In this document: positions 1 to 11,639 of the stretch, piece by piece
Numbering within the stretch: position 1 is the first letter of the stretch
Layout: each line of letters starts with the position of its first letter
Assembly (NCBI GenBank): GCA_963210315.1
Contig: OY723259.1
Span: 2,046,001 to 2,110,000, forward strand
Direction: 5' to 3'
DNA length: 64,000 nucleotides
From: Rhynchopus euleeides
Taxonomy: Eukaryota; Euglenozoa; Diplonemea; Diplonemida; Diplonemidae
Notes under the pieces: generated by a model
Seen by the model: the letters and a program-made list of their open reading frames with translations, nothing else
The model's database searches: none
What the model was told of the DNA's origin: nothing
Position numbers and translations under genes: made by a program

Positions 1-757
1 TGCATCCGAATCGGTTATCGGGCATTATCGGATTTTCGGGGAAAATCCCAAATTATCGGATCCGAATCGGACATTATCGGGCATTATCGGACATTATCGG
101 ACGATTATCGGATGATTATCGGACATTATCGGTCATTATCGGACATCCGATAATCATCCGATAATCAGTGTTCGTGTGCGTTGTGGGCACCAGAACACAC
201 TCTTTTCCCTTTTTGTCGTCATTTCTGCCTCACGAGAAACTCCCCAGACCCCACGCTTGATATTTTTTTGAGTTTTAGTGGAGTCGTGCAGCCGCAGCTC
301 ATCAGAGCTGCCAGCTGAGTTGCACACTGAGGGTGCACCCGAGGGAGCTCGTCCTGCATCCCCGACCCCCGCTCCACCACCGCGTCGCGCGCTTCCGTCG
401 GGACCACCGCGTAGTCAGCGGTACTGGCGCCCTTGTCCTGCAGGTGTCCCTGGGGCGTTGGTTTTCGAAAATCCGGCATTGACTAAATAGCCACGGGGAT
501 TGTTGTAACACTTTCCGGTGGGGGCCACCAGGGGGGTCTGGGGACCAGACCTGTGGCATGTATCTGGAGACTACCTTGTGCCTGCGCGATAATGCGGAGT
601 CATATCGGGTGATGGAGACCGGACGGCCCTCAGTAGCCTCGGTAAGCAGGACGCAGCAAGCCCACCCAATCTGGACGCCCGCAAGGAACAGATGTTCACT
701 ACTGTCCTTCGGTCGAAGGCTCGCTTGCCAGGGGGTTGTAACAACCCTAACCCTGAT

Positions 758-1102
758 CAGTGCTGGCGCGCTCGACCGGTGCCCGGTCGAATGATTTTTT
801 CAAATATTTTTTTTGGGGGCGGATTTGCTGGCTTGGCGCGCTTCGCGCGCCAAGCCCTCCCAGCATCGAGTCCCGTGCACTTCCCTGCCTGCCACACCAC
901 CCCCCTCGGCCCCGTCCCTAGCACCGCATTGTTGGCTGGTGTGCCCGCGGCACGGGTCGTCGTCGAAAACCAATGACGGGGCCTGTGTTCCTGGGGCACT
1001 GACGAGGCCGAAGGGGTTCACCTATTCGGCCCCCGGTCGAATGGTCGAATGGTGGCCCCCAAAACTTTTTCCGGTTGAATCGACCACCCCGCGCCAGCAC
1101 TG
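758..1102. mobile_element. hAT-type MITE, 345 bp, 8-bp target duplication
   Basis: The ends are CAGTGCTGGCGCG (758-770) and its exact inverse (1090-1102). The flanks are identical 8-bp copies ACCCTGAT (750-757 and 1103-1110), the hAT signature. There is no coding capacity, so it must have been moved by an enzyme encoded elsewhere. It is nested in the larger element. A related right end lies near 36440-36505. Confidence 0.85.
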
Positions 1103-1404
1103 ACCCTGATCAGGCAGAATATTGGTAACGGGGGCCTTCGCTCTGTGTCAAACTGTGTCAAATTGTGTCAGTGTGTCACACAGGCGGTTTTTTTCACCTT
1201 AGGCGAAATCGGCAAAAACGCCGCCAGGCCTTCGCTCTGTGTCACTGTGTGTCACTGACACAGAGCGAAGGTCCCGTGACACAGGGGTGTTGGGGACAAT
1301 GCAAAATTTGCGAAAAATCTCGAAAAAAAATTTCTGGCAGAGGTCAAAAAATTGGGTGCCACACAAAACTGGCTCCAAAGTGACATACTCCCACGTGGTC
1401 CTTA

Positions 1405-1922
1405 CACACTGTGTCATGCCCCCCCAGGCTTCTAACACAGTGTGTCATGCCCCCCCAGGCTTCTAGCACACTGTGTCATGCCCCCCCAGGCTTCCAGCAC
1501 ACTGTGTCATGCCCCCCCAGGCTTCTAACACAGTGTGTCATGCCCCCCCAGGCTTCTAACACAGTGTGTCATGCCCCCCCAGGCTTCCAGCACACTGTGT
1601 CATGCCCCCCCAGGCTTCTAACACTGTGTGTCATGCCCCCCCAGGCTTCTAACACACTGTGTCATGCCCCCCCAGGCTTCTAACACAGTGTGTCATGCCC
1701 CCCCAGGCTTCTAACACACTGTGTCATGCCCCCCCAGGCTTCTAGCACACTGTGTCATGCCCCCCCAGGCTTCTAACACAGTGTGTCATGCCCCCCCAGG
1801 CTTCAAACACAGTGTGTCATGCCCCCCCAGGCTTCTAACACAGTGTGTCATGCCCCCCCAGGCTTCCAGCACACTGTGTCATGCCCCCCCAGGCTTCTAA
1901 CACACTGTGTCATGCCCCCAGG
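1405..1922. repeat. 31-bp minisatellite, about 17 copies
   Basis: The unit is built around CACTGTGTCATGCCCCCCCAG followed by GCTTCTAAC or GCTTCCAGC, repeated head to tail with single-base variants (CACACTG/CACAGTG, TTCTAAC/TTCCAGC). A 31-base period cycles through all reading frames, which is why long false ORFs appear here. Confidence 0.95.
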
Positions 1923-2887
1923 CCGCCTTCCTCCCCCACTCCATCGCAGTCACTTAGTGGCTTTTCGGCGATCGCAGTGCTCCGTCCCTCCCGCTGCAAC
2001 CAAGTGAGGCTTCCGTCCCGTTGCCCGTCACCACCTCGAGGGAGGTATCCCGGGGTTTCGGCAGCGTCGTCCGGCCCGCCGTCGCCTCACGCCGCCGACC
2101 TCCGCCAGTTCCGCCACTCAGGAAGCACAGCTTTGACACCCGCGCCCTCGTCACACACATCTCTACCGTGCCCCTGCGCTGTGCTCCTCCGTCTCGTTCG
2201 CACCCCCTTTACCCTTCACGCCCGTGCAGCTTCTCGCCTCGAGATGCAGCAGACACCCGTGAGCAGAGAAGGGAGTGTAGCAGTCCCCCGGTTCGCCCCC
2301 GGGTACCAAAGTAAGCCCGTGCAGCCCTGTCACCAGCTTTCCGGCGTAGTCGTCGCCGGTGTCCGCTGAGGTTCCACAGGAACGGCCGGCAGACAACTTC
2401 GTGACAGGCAGCCGCCCTCGTTCCTGTGCCAGAAGTCAACAAACGCGTCGGTGATCAGCTCCCGCTCCGCGGCAGCCCTTTCGGTGACCTCGAAGGTGTG
2501 CACCAGTTCCGACTGCGCCTCGCGTTGCAGCTGCCCGCCCAACTTCTTCCCCTCCCGTCGCCCAGTCAGTGGTCGATCGCCTCCCTCTCGCGTGCCGCCA
2601 GCTTTGGGCCACACCCCGCTCGGCCCGCCTCGGCAGTTGTTGTCCCCAGTACGCGCGCCTCCCGGGTCGGGTTCGCGCCCACCCCCGCACGGGCGGCTCT
2701 CCGTGGGGGAGAGGCCCACCCTTTACCAGCCCCCTTGCGCATCGTTTTTTGAGCGCACGGGAACGCGCAGCACCCCCTGGCCATCGGCCAGTCGTCACCC
2801 CCCCGGCGCCCCACCGCCCCCCGCGTCCAGCGCAGGACAGCACATCCCCTGCTGACACTTTTGCGCGGGGGGCCGCGCGAAGCGCGG
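1923..2887. other. GC-rich stretch without a supported gene
   Basis: Open frames overlap on both strands. One - strand frame (2719-2330) is rich in Glu, Arg and Ala like a coiled coil, but there is no domain, no start context and no consistent frame preference. Probably the decayed interior of the enclosing element. Confidence 0.4.
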
Positions 2888-2944
2888 CCCCGCGACCCCA
2901 CCCCCACCCCGCGCGAAGCGCGGGGTGGGGGTGGGGTCGCGGGG
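2888..2944. repeat. Perfect 27-bp palindrome with 3-base loop
   Basis: Positions 2888-2914 and 2918-2944 are exact inverse complements separated by GAA. The arm is almost pure G/C and contains CCCCACCCCCACCCC. It ends 7 bases before the next element (2952) and would form a very stable cruciform or RNA hairpin. Confidence 0.9.
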
Positions 2945-2951
2945 CTGGGGG

Positions 2952-3655
2952 CATAGCTCTCAGTGGGCCCGTGGATGGTGTGGATGCATCCATGCATGCA
3001 TCCACGGCATCCAGGGATGCCCGAAAATGTCAAAAAATGGATTTTCGATTTGACACAGGAAAATCGCTGGAAACCCCAAAAATCGACCAAAAAACGTCGG
3101 AAAACCGATTTTTGGGCCCATTTTTCACCCAGAAACACGTTTTTGGGCCTCTGTGAAAAATCGATTTTTTGGGAATTTTCACGATTTTGACCAACTACTC
3201 GCCCAGCCAAATTCGATTTTTGGCTGAAAATTGCAGGGAAATGCAACAAATCAACGAATTAAGCCGTTTTAACCCCTTTCGTGGACTTTTTGGTTTCAGA
3301 AGGGTTTTAGGGGTGTCCATACCGGCCCTTGGCACATTTCCTTGAAATTTCATCCTCTGCAGGCAAACCGGGTATGGATGCCTGCATGCATGCATGCATT
3401 CATCCATGCATGCATGGATGTGTGCATGCATGCATGCATGCATGCATGCATCCATCCATCCAGCCATCCATCCATCCATGCAGGCATGCCTGCATGGATG
3501 CATGCATGCACACATCCATGCATGCAGGCATACAGGCATTCATTCACTGCAGGCAGGCCTGCATGCAGGGCTTCGGAGCTCCAGCCTGTGTGTGGATGCA
3601 TCCACAAAAGTTGTGGATGCATGCGCTGCATGCACGGGAAATACTGAGAGCTATG
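2952..3655. mobile_element. Short TIR element with 7-bp target duplication
   Basis: The left end CATAGCTCTCAGT (2952-2964) is inverted at the right end (ACTGAGAGCTATG, 3643-3655). The flanks are CTGGGGG on both sides (2945-2951 and 3656-3662). The inner ends carry GTGGATGCATCC motifs, and the interior includes the ATGC/ATCC repeat. No ORF of note. The CATAG start is shared with the 9846-12797 element, so the two may belong to one family producing 6-7 bp duplications. Confidence 0.65.
3370..3640. repeat. ATGC/ATCC tetranucleotide repeat tract
   Basis: Interspersed GCAT, ATGC and ATCC tetranucleotides, with GGATGCATCCA palindromes towards the right end. It is self-complementary at many offsets and would fold back readily. 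His/Met/Cys-rich frames across it are artefacts. Confidence 0.9.
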
Positions 3656-3889
3656 CTGGGGGTGGGGGTGGGGGTTTAACCTTATCTTCCTTGGGGGTGC
3701 AGGACCTCCCCCAGGATTGACGAGTTGGGGGTATAGCTTGGCGGACGATGACGTGGTATCGACAGCGGCTTGCCCCCGCCCTGAAATAGGCGCGTGAACT
3801 CTTGCGTCACTTCGCACAGTGTGCATCATGTTCAAATGACACGCAGGAGCCAGTAGGCTGCCTTTCAAACGGGGTGCCTGTCCCTGCTG

Positions 3890-4170
3890 GACAGGGGGGT
3901 CTGGGGGGCGGAGCCCCCCAGCCGCCGGAGGCCATGGGAGTGAACATTTATTCCTGGTGGGCGCGGTTACTCACGGCATGGTCCCTCGGGGCCAGGCTGC
4001 GATGCCAGCACGCTAACCCAAATTGCAAAACGGCGGGCGCAGATTCCGTGTGAATTGGGCTGCATCCTGGGTAGCCCGGACCCTACCCGATGTGACGATA
4101 AATTGTCGCGCAAGGACATGCCACAGGGGGGTCGAGCCCCCCAGCCGCCGTAGTGAACGTCTGTTCACAG
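3890..4170 (-). repeat. Pair of G/C hairpin cassettes
   Basis: Two inverse-orientation copies (about 3890-3955 and 4122-4170) of a cassette that recurs in the window. Its core on the - strand reads TTCACTACCGTGGCCTCC, then CGGCGGCTGGGGGGC, TCC, GCCCCCCAGACCCCCC. The spacer includes a diverged match to the linker seen at 37.3 and 42.2 kb (AGAATC..TACGCCC). The second copy is shortened. Confidence 0.75.
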
Positions 4171-6320
4171 GTTGACATGATTCATGCCATGCCAAGCCCC
4201 TGACCAAATTCGGTGGGTCGTTGGGTCGATTGTTACGAAGAGCCCTGCCACCCACGTGTGCAGGACACGCCCGCCCGACATGTGCATTGTACAGCACCAC
4301 ACCAACTTCCCGTACGGATTTGTCTGCAAGCCATCCCCGACCCAAATGCCTCCTGTCTCACCGAGTCTGGAAATGCTGCCGCACACACTGCCACACCTGA
4401 ACCCTGCAGGGGCTGCCTGCCGTTGGGTGGCTCGACGATCCGGCACAGGTCCTCCTGCAGCCACCTGATGCGCTCTTGCTTCGCAGAACTCGCCATCGTC
4501 ACGCTTCTCCCTGACGCAGGCCTCCGCGAGCTGCTTCACCAGCTCCGCCTCCTCCGCGTCCCCCCGATGCAGCGACTGCGCGCGCTGGAGGGGGGCCCCG
4601 GATGGGAGGGCTAGGCGGTGCCGCATGGCTACACCTCGTGCAGGCTGCTGGATCGACGCCGCGGTCCCTGCAGCCGGATCGTCGCAAACCCCAGAGCTTG
4701 TGCGGCCAGGTGCAGGGCTGCGACCTGTCTCGACCCGCATCTCCGCCCAGGCCCGCCCAGTCCCGTAGCTCACGTGTTTCATCGCCTCGGGGATGAACCC
4801 CTCCGGAACTGGGTTCGTCCCCAGCCGTACGGCCTTGTCATACAGCGCCCGTCTCCTGTATCGCTTTCATGAGCCGCTCGCGAGGGGGTGAAGGTGTAGC
4901 GCCCCTCGACGGGGTGCTGGAGGATGGCCCTCAGGTCATCGGGCTCATCGCGGTGGTATTGACAACTTGAGGCCCCCTGTGTTTAAGCCCCCCCTTGCCA
5001 GACCCCCCAGGGGGGGCTTAAACACGGGGGATCCCAGGTAATAGCGTTTTCCTCGCTGCCTCCCGTGGGGTCTCGACAGCACTAGACATTTCGGCGCAGG
5101 TAGATTGCCTCCACTACAGGCTCACCCTAGACGAAGAGGGTGTCGCCATGGGAACCAAAAACCTGATTAAGGGGTGTAGTGCTCACACGCCATGAACGCC
5201 TCGCCAACCTGGCCAATTTAGCCGGAGGGGTATCGGTCTACCTGGAACAATGAGACGCTCAAAATACCAAGGGAACCCGCACGTCTTCTATGGAATTCCC
5301 CTCAACGGGGAACACGCACCTGACCTGGTGTCCCAAGGCCACGACGCCTCCCCCCACCTGACGGGGTCCCTGCATGCACGCTCTGCGGACAAAACAGCAC
5401 GGTGCAACACGTTTTTGCCACCTGCCCGCACACGACACGACTACGAAGCCGACTAGGTGTAGCGGGATCACCGCATAACATCCTGCTGGGGCAGCCGGGC
5501 GCGGCACTGCGATACCTGGTGGCGGCAGGCCTACTGCCGGGCAAGCTGGAGGAATACGTGAGAGTTACACGGGGTTGCCGCCCAGCACAAACGGCTTTAC
5601 ACGTTTAATATTCCTCCCTCGTGCGTAGCTGTGACCCATGGCTGCTTACCAGCATCCGTGCTTCACAGGAAACTCAGCACACAGTGTCGTGAAACAAGGG
5701 CCTGCCTAATGGCAACAGCCAAGACCCCTCCACAAACATAACCTCCACCCTCTTTTCTCACTGTCCCCCCTCCCCTAATACCCCCATTTCTTCCTTTCCT
5801 TTCAAGGGGAGACGTCCTCGCAGTGGCTGTTTGGCCTGACGCGATTCCCCGCCCGAGGGCCAGAGCAACACGGCACTCAAGGCAACCAGGGAGCGAGAGG
5901 CGTCACAAGGCGAAATGCCTCCCACTGTGGCCCGGCGACCGCCTCACCCGCTGCCGCCAAGCGGGGAAGTGGCCCAGTGGGTAACATGCAAAAAAAAAAA
6001 AACCTGGCACACCGGATCCCGCTGGACTGTGGGGACGCCACTAAAGTGATTGCGTAACACTGTGTTCACCACCTCCGGTCTTCACGGTCAGGTGAAGATC
6101 AATTTTGCAGATGGCGACATGTCATGACCATGTCATGGGGTTCTTCGGGTGTCCCCATTCAGAAAACACCCGAAAAATATGACAACTTTGCTAAACTGGA
6201 CCCAACTCCCCACACTCTTTTTTTTGCCATTTTTTCCATTTTTGGGCTCACTTTTTCTCACTTTTCTCACTCCAGAGCGAAGGCCCCCAACATTTTCTGG
6301 TTGAAAAACCCACCCAAAAA
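4171..6320. other. Element interior; inverted repeat at 4973-5030, no intact gene
   Basis: No credible complete gene. Positions 4973-4994 and 5010-5030 are nearly perfect inverse arms (core GTTTAAGCCCCCCC) around a 15-base loop. A - strand frame at 4782-4165 contains a helical, charged segment and might be a decayed coding remnant. A12 occurs near 5991. Confidence 0.45.
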
Positions 6321-6407
6321 AAATTATCGGATGATTATCGGATCCGATAATCGTCCGATAATCGTCCGATAATGTATCGGATCCGATTCGGATGCACTGT
6401 ATGCCTA

Positions 6408-7927
6408 GGGGGTGTCAAAGTCGGTCACATTTTGACATTTTTGAGGATCGCGCCTGGGGGCAAATAAGTGCCAAAAACCGATGAAACCAGGTCCAGATCG
6501 GTCCGGAACCGGTGTGCCGGGTCGATTTCCACCCGAAAACCCCATTTTTTGGCCCAAAATCGCCTATGTGAATTTTTGTACCACCTTCTGTACCTGGAGG
6601 TGGTACAAAAGGTGGTCCAGGAAGGGATGTCTTCCCCAAAACAGCTACTAACAGACCCCTTTCGTTGTATTTTTGACAAAAAATACTGGGGCTTTGGAAC
6701 GGGTTACTCAGCAGCACACACATCTCTTCGTGTAGAACCGGGCGGATACACACCTCTGAGCAGTTCTTCCCTCAACCCTCCCTGCGCTCTACTCTGAGCC
6801 TCGGTCCACAGCTTTTCATCCCTCCTGACACAGAACACCAACTCCTGTGCAGCCGCACTTGGAAGGCTCCATTGCCGTGCAATGCGTATCTCGGTGCTGT
6901 TGACAGGGTAGCCATACAAGAATATCGCAAGGAAGGCACCCTCGTTCTGCTTCCGGCTCAGGGCGGGAGCCGCCCTTACAGGGCTAGTCCCCCGCAGCTG
7001 ATGTGGTATCCATGATGACGTGCTCATCGACCCTTCATCACAATTCAATTCGTGACAGGAGCAGCATGGATGTCCAAGTGTGTGTCCTTCTAAACGAAGG
7101 TCGTCCCTGGTCGGAAGAAGAGTCCTTCATGACTCATGAATGATAGCAGCAGCAGTTCTCCTTCATATGCAGTGCCGCACGGCGGAGTCAGTCCAAGAGA
7201 GGAACGTGTTGAGGTTTCAGTGATACCGTCCCTGACTACTGAAGGATGGCCAGAGTTGAGCAGACTTAGTCAGATGGTCCACTGTTTCCTGTTGGGATCC
7301 TTTCAGCTGCCTGTACCATACGGAATGATGGCAGCTCACGTCCAACGCTGCCCCCAGCAGCTCATCAAGATAAAAGGCCGATTGCGTGTCACGATCATCC
7401 CAGATGGACAATTAAGACATCACGCAGGCGTCGGCTAATACCCTCGATGCATTGTTGACGAAGAGCAGCTCTTCCAAGGTCCTTGAGTACGGCAGTGTCA
7501 GGCACCCTTGCTCTTTTCCCACCGCTTCCTCATAATGAGCGGTGCCCGTCTATTCCAGGCACCAAACCATTTTCTGACGATTGTAAAGCACAGAAATGCG
7601 CGAATTAGTGCATCAGCAGTGCGTCTCTTCGTACCCCACACCCCGTATTGGTATAGAGCACCTCTTTGTGAAGGTGGGGTGGTTCGTTGAGCAACAAGGT
7701 GCCAGTGGCCACCTTTTGTACCACCTCCAGGTACAGAAGGTGGTACAAAAATTCACATAGGCGATTTTGGGCCAAAAAATGGGGTTTTCGGGTGGAAATC
7801 GACTCGGCACACCGGTTCCGGACCGATCTGGACCTGGTTTCATCGGTTTTTGGCACTTATTTGCCCCCAGGCGCGATCCTCAAAAATCCTCAAAATGTGC
7901 ACTTTTTTGGCTGGCGTTGACACCCCC
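6408..7927. mobile_element. TA-flanked element with about 210-bp inverted arms (A)
   Basis: The arms 6408-6620 and about 7710-7927 are near-exact inverse complements, starting GGGGGTGTCAA and ending TTGACACCCCC. TA sits immediately outside each end (6406-6407 and 7928-7929), as expected for Tc1/mariner/pogo-type insertion. The interior has only broken short frames, so this copy cannot move itself. It landed in the flank of the 1-6399 element, using the TA at the end of that element's predicted target copy. Confidence 0.8.
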
Positions 7928-7936
7928 TACCCCCCC

Positions 7937-8800
7937 CAAGGCTGGCAGCAAATTTTTACTGCACTTTACTGCACTTTATTTTACTGCATTTTACTGCATT
8001 TTATTGTATTTTATTTTCCGGATTTTTGGATAAAGTGCATGGTCCTTAGTGGTGCCTTGGGCTTCGCATACGTACAGCTGGGAGGACCACTATGGACAGG
8101 CCAAATGCTGGAGTCACACCCACTTTACAGAGGTGCAGCCACGTCTGCAAGTTTGCGGACAGCCGCAAACCCGCAGAAGATGGCAAAAAGTACCGCTCCT
8201 GCACGGAGGTTCTCCTGAAGGTCACAGGGACGCACCAAGGCTCCGGCAGAGAATGCAGGCCGGGATGGATGTGCCCTGCCTATGTTGGGTCGGTGGGTTC
8301 GCAGGACCTGATCGGTGCGGCCTCCGCCTGGCTTCAGTCCTGCTTTGAGTGCTTTCAGTCCGCTCTGATGTCCAGCCTCCCCGAACGGGATGGTGAAGAA
8401 CCCGTACGCCAGAGCTCAGCTGTACAACGTCCGAGGAAGGTGGACTGCCCACCGCACACCGCCGTGCTGGTCCGCCCTGCTGCGCCTGCGGTGCTGGGGT
8501 GCGCCTGCTGCCTGATTGGCCCCGGCACTCGGAAGCAGCATCAAGCATGCCGAACAGCAGCAGGGCGGGCCTGGCGGGGGCACTGCCTTGGTGGCCTTGT
8601 GTTGGCCAGAGTGGGCGGATCAGGGTCCCCTGGCACGGCAGGTCAGCATCCTGCCCACCGTCACGCCGAGCCACCCCTACAACACGCTCTCCTGCACTTT
8701 ATTGCACTTTACTGCATTTTACTGCACTTTACTGCATTTTATTGCACTTTATTTTATTTTATGTTTTTTATTTTTAAAATGCAGCATTTGTCCAGCCTTG
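7937..8800. mobile_element. hAT-type element, 864 bp, target copy ACCCCCCC
   Basis: The ends are CAAGGCTGG (7937-7945) and CCAGCCTTG (8792-8800). The exact 8-bp flanks ACCCCCCC (7929-7936 and 8801-8808) mark insertion at the left edge of a C tract. Both subterminal regions carry TTACTGCACTTTACTGCATTTTA-like repeats (7963-8020 and 8695-8765), in the same orientation. No recognisable transposase domain. Confidence 0.8.
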
Positions 8801-8813
8801 ACCCCCCCCCCCC

Positions 8814-9670
8814 CAAGGATGCGAAGCCTGTATTTTTTGTGTATTTTTTGTATTTTTTGCGGGCCAAAAAATACAAAAAATACATGCATGGTGGCGTCGT
8901 ACCGGTTTCGGTCACGTTTATCATGATATTTTTAAAGGTTTTTCATTTTTTACGTGAAGTATGGAAACCTTGATGCCGCTCCAGACCGATCAAATGAAGC
9001 TTGATGGGATGGTATCAAGGTTTCGATGTTACTGTTACTACATGGGTCGAATCGTCCGTCTAGTGATACTCCACAGAGGCAGTTGCCTGTATGTTGAATA
9101 GTATGACGACGTCATGGTATTCAACGTTAAAATTGTTCTCGATACCGTTGCCGCTCCATGCATGAGTATGCATGGAGCGGCACACACGAGCACAAATCAC
9201 ACACACCCACACTGCAGGGGTTCTCATCCTCACACACAACATGCCTGGGCGCAAGGCGCACTGGTCGCAAGTGCACTTCTCCGCAGTGCAGAACAACCTG
9301 GCGCGTAAGTGCCAGCACTGTGATGATGTTATAAAGGCAGTGTCTGGCACACGCCTCCAGACGAAGGCACCCACTGAGGTGGTGGAGCGGGCGAAGGAGG
9401 CGGGTACCATACCCACCTGGTCGCACCCAAGTGCCTCACACCGGATCTCTCCCCACCCGGTGGTCCACCTGACGGATATGCGCCTCAACTAATCGCGTTG
9501 TGAGTAACCTGAACCCGAGAGTGCTGAGTCCCCTACTGGGCCCCCACTAGTGTATTTTTTGGTGTATTTTATGTATTTTATGTGTATTTTATGTGTATTT
9601 TATGTGTATTTTATGTACTTTTTGTATTTTTTGTATTTTTTGAGACAGGCTTTGTATTTTGTCATCCCTG
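8814..9670. mobile_element. hAT-like element, 857 bp, inserted in the same C tract
   Basis: It starts CAAGGATG (8814-8821) and ends CATCCCTG (9663-9670), with eight C on each side. A C-only duplication is weak evidence alone, but the 8-base length, terminus shape and a zinc-finger reading frame inside all fit hAT. Subterminal GTATTTTTTG repeats and a palindrome (8832-8884) mark the left side; GTGTATTTTATG tandem repeats lie at 9550-9650. Confidence 0.6.
9241..9492 (+). CDS. Short BED-finger-like protein fragment in hAT-like element
   Basis: An 83-residue frame from an ATG. It reads W-x2-V-x-F near the start, then NNLARKCQHCDDVI and GTRLQT. This is the layout of a BED-type zinc finger (aromatic residues, C-x2-C, then a helix ending in His), the DNA-binding N-terminus of many hAT transposases. 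The expected His after TRLQT is Lys, and the frame ends soon afterwards, so it is at best a truncated DNA-binding remnant. It lies inside the 8814-9670 element, supporting its hAT assignment. I cannot tell whether it is expressed. Confidence 0.4.
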   Translation: MPGRKAHWSQVHFSAVQNNLARKCQHCDDVIKAVSGTRLQTKAPTEVVERAKEAGTIPTWSHPSASHRISPHPVVHLTDMRLN

Positions 9671-10678
9671 CCCCCCCCCCCCCCCTCTCTCTCTATTGTT
9701 ACCCCTTTCCTCCCCAGGGCCGGACCACCCTTGGAAACGCACTTTCCTCTCTTCCCGCTCTTTCCTGAACACCTCACCATCCACCCCCCTCCTCCTCCGC
9801 CCCCTCACTCCACTCCACACGCCCCTTCTCCAAGGAAAATAAAGCATAGTTTTCCTTCGCGCGAAGGCCTTTTTTTTCGTGCGTCGGACGCGCGCGACGC
9901 GCGAAGAAAAAAAGTGCTCCTTTTTTTCGCGCGAAAAAAAAAGCACCCCTATTTTTCGCGCGAATAAAAAAAGTGCCCTTTTTTTTCGCGCGAAAAAAAA
10001 ACGCGCCCCTATTATTCGCGCGAATAAAAAAAAACGCCCCTTTTTTTTCGCGCGAAGATAAAAAGCGCGCCTATTTTTCGCGCGAATAAAAAAAGCGCAT
10101 TTGGGGGGTGGGCCACCTGATTTGGCCCAAAACGGGTTCCGCCGAACGCCGCCACACCACCGCCCAACTCCGCCCAACGCCGCCCAACTCCGCCAAACTC
10201 GGGTCAAAATCAGCTCCAAAGTGGCGGACACTACCTGTTTTGCCTTTGCAAACGGGGGGGGGGAGGTGTTGTACTGAGGGATTTTCGCTCAGAAATGCTG
10301 AAGAATGAGCGATCCTCATCCCCCTACCCCAGTACTCCTCTTCAAGTAAGTATGTTTACTTTTCCTTTGAGTAAGAAGCATCTTGCGACTTTCTCCGCGA
10401 GGTCATCCACATTTGTTGACGGACAGAGCTTGACCCGGACAAAACAGAACAGTGCACACTAAGGGATGGGCCGAGTGAGTGCGTGACATGGGAATGGTGC
10501 CCCGCCGTGGTCGCCCCAGGCCTGACGCGGCCCGAGTGCTATCATCTACAGCATAAGTGCCCTACAGAGGACTTGAACCTCACCGTGTGTGTTGCCCGCC
10601 CTCAAGGGGCGGCAGATTGCAAAACAAAATGACCACCATCGACAACAAAACAAAAAAGCACAATACACCGGAGCGCAT

Positions 10679-11639
10679 CAGAGGCTTAGCTTGGGGGGGT
10701 AAACTCGGTCAGCTGACCGAGTTTCAGCCAAACCCGGAAAAAAACTCGGTCAGCCCAAAAAACAAAAAAAAGTATAAATTTCCAGGAAAAAAGAGGATTT
10801 TCCTTGGGGTGCAGCAGCACAGGAGGTGAAGCACGCGTGCGAGCGAACGCGAACACCCCATTCTCCTTCTGTCCCGTATTCGTCGCTAGCGTAAGAATAA
10901 CGTCAGCAGTCTCGAATTCCGTCTCCCGGCAACATGGTGGGCACGCAGGTGCAGGAGGCTCTGGGCTACATCGCTGACCATTACCTGGCACCTCTCCCAG
11001 GGATTACTGGTGCGTACCCTTGCCCGGACTTCAATGCCCCAGCACACCCACCGAAGTGGGCACAGGCGCACAAGACTGCCCTTCTGCGTGCCCGGGTGTC
11101 TGTTCCGAGATTCGGAGGTTGGGCCTGCGTGACCTGCAGGAGGTTATTCAGCGGTTTACCTCGGCAAACCTCGCTCTCACGTACCCAGCGACATGCAAGC
11201 TACTCCTTGCATCTATCCTTCCGCTGGGCACTGCTTCTGTTGAACGCTTGTTTTCCAAGCTCCGCCTTGTCTCCACCAGGCTTCGCCAACTGAGCAACGA
11301 AAGCCTTGCAAATGTACTCTTTGTGGGAGTGGAATGTCGCGAAGATTCACAGGGTATCCCCGAAGCCACTCTTGCGAGGTCCGAGGGTACCCCGAGAGAA
11401 TGTCACCCCCCTCGAGGGCCCAGGGCCGAGGGGGGGTGACATTCTTCCCAGCCGCTACACAGGGCAACCGTTGAAGAATGTCACCCCCTCTGTACAGGGT
11501 GGCCGTTGGAGCCCAAGCGGAGGCCGAGGGGGGGTGACATTCTCTCGGGTACCCAAGTAGGGCAAATCAACTGTGTGTGTACTGTGACCGAGTCTGACCG
11601 AGTTTCGGCCCCAACCCCAAAATCGAAGCTAAGCCCCTG
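10679..11639 (+). mobile_element. hAT element, 961 bp, 8-bp target duplication GAGCGCAT
   Basis: The ends CAGAGGCTTAGCTT (10679-10692) and AAGCTAAGCCCCTG (11626-11639) are inverse with one mismatch, flanked by exact GAGCGCAT copies (10671-10678 and 11640-11647). Subterminal CTCGGTCAG and GACCGAGT motifs occur at both ends (10709-10755 and 11585-11605). Inside is the C-terminal part of a hAT transposase. It was inserted into the older 9846-12797 element. Inverse GAATGTCACCCCC segments at 11393-11563 may be a further small insertion. Confidence 0.9.
11020..11439 (+). pseudogene. hAT transposase remnant: C-terminal dimerisation region
   Basis: Residues 31-105 of this frame (11110-11334) read LTYPATCKLLLASILPLG, TASVERLFSKLRLV, then RLSNESLANVLFV-like sequence. 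This matches the hAT C-terminal dimerisation domain: a YP..AK..L helix, the SVER-FS motif, a basic stretch, and the final N-L..L helix. Only this last portion of a normal 600-800 residue transposase survives, and its catalytic RNase-H-like core is absent. The upstream 10934-11100 stretch is probably the decayed preceding region. Confidence 0.8.

Larger units (their letters stand above)
1..6399. mobile_element. hAT-like DNA element, left tip just outside the window
   Basis: The first 14 bases (TGCATCCGAATCGG) are the exact inverse of 6383-6396. Both ends continue into arrays of ATTATCGG-type repeats (1-170 and about 6325-6396). The right end reads GGATGCACTG, so the complete terminus would be CAGTGCATCC, a hAT-type start whose first three bases lie left of the window. 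The right-hand 8-bp target copy would be TATGCCTA (6400-6407). I see no intact transposase. The interior holds nested elements and a minisatellite. A second inverted pair of 16 bases (1130-1145 with 6273-6288, GGGGGCCTTCGCTCTG) suggests another element nested near both ends. Superfamily is inferred from terminus shape only. Confidence 0.55.

Noticed and set aside
1405-1922. Frames with repeated CHAPPGFQHTVSCPPRLLTQ
   Set aside because: A 31-bp repeat read through all three frames; no start context or conserved protein.
2436-3249. Overlapping Arg/Gly/Pro-rich frames on both strands
   Set aside because: Extreme GC content gives stop-free frames everywhere; no coherent product.
8092-8973. 293-codon + strand frame
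   Set aside because: It crosses from one transposon into another through repeat tracts, has no domain, and its C-terminal half is translated TTACTGCA/GTATTTTTT repeats.
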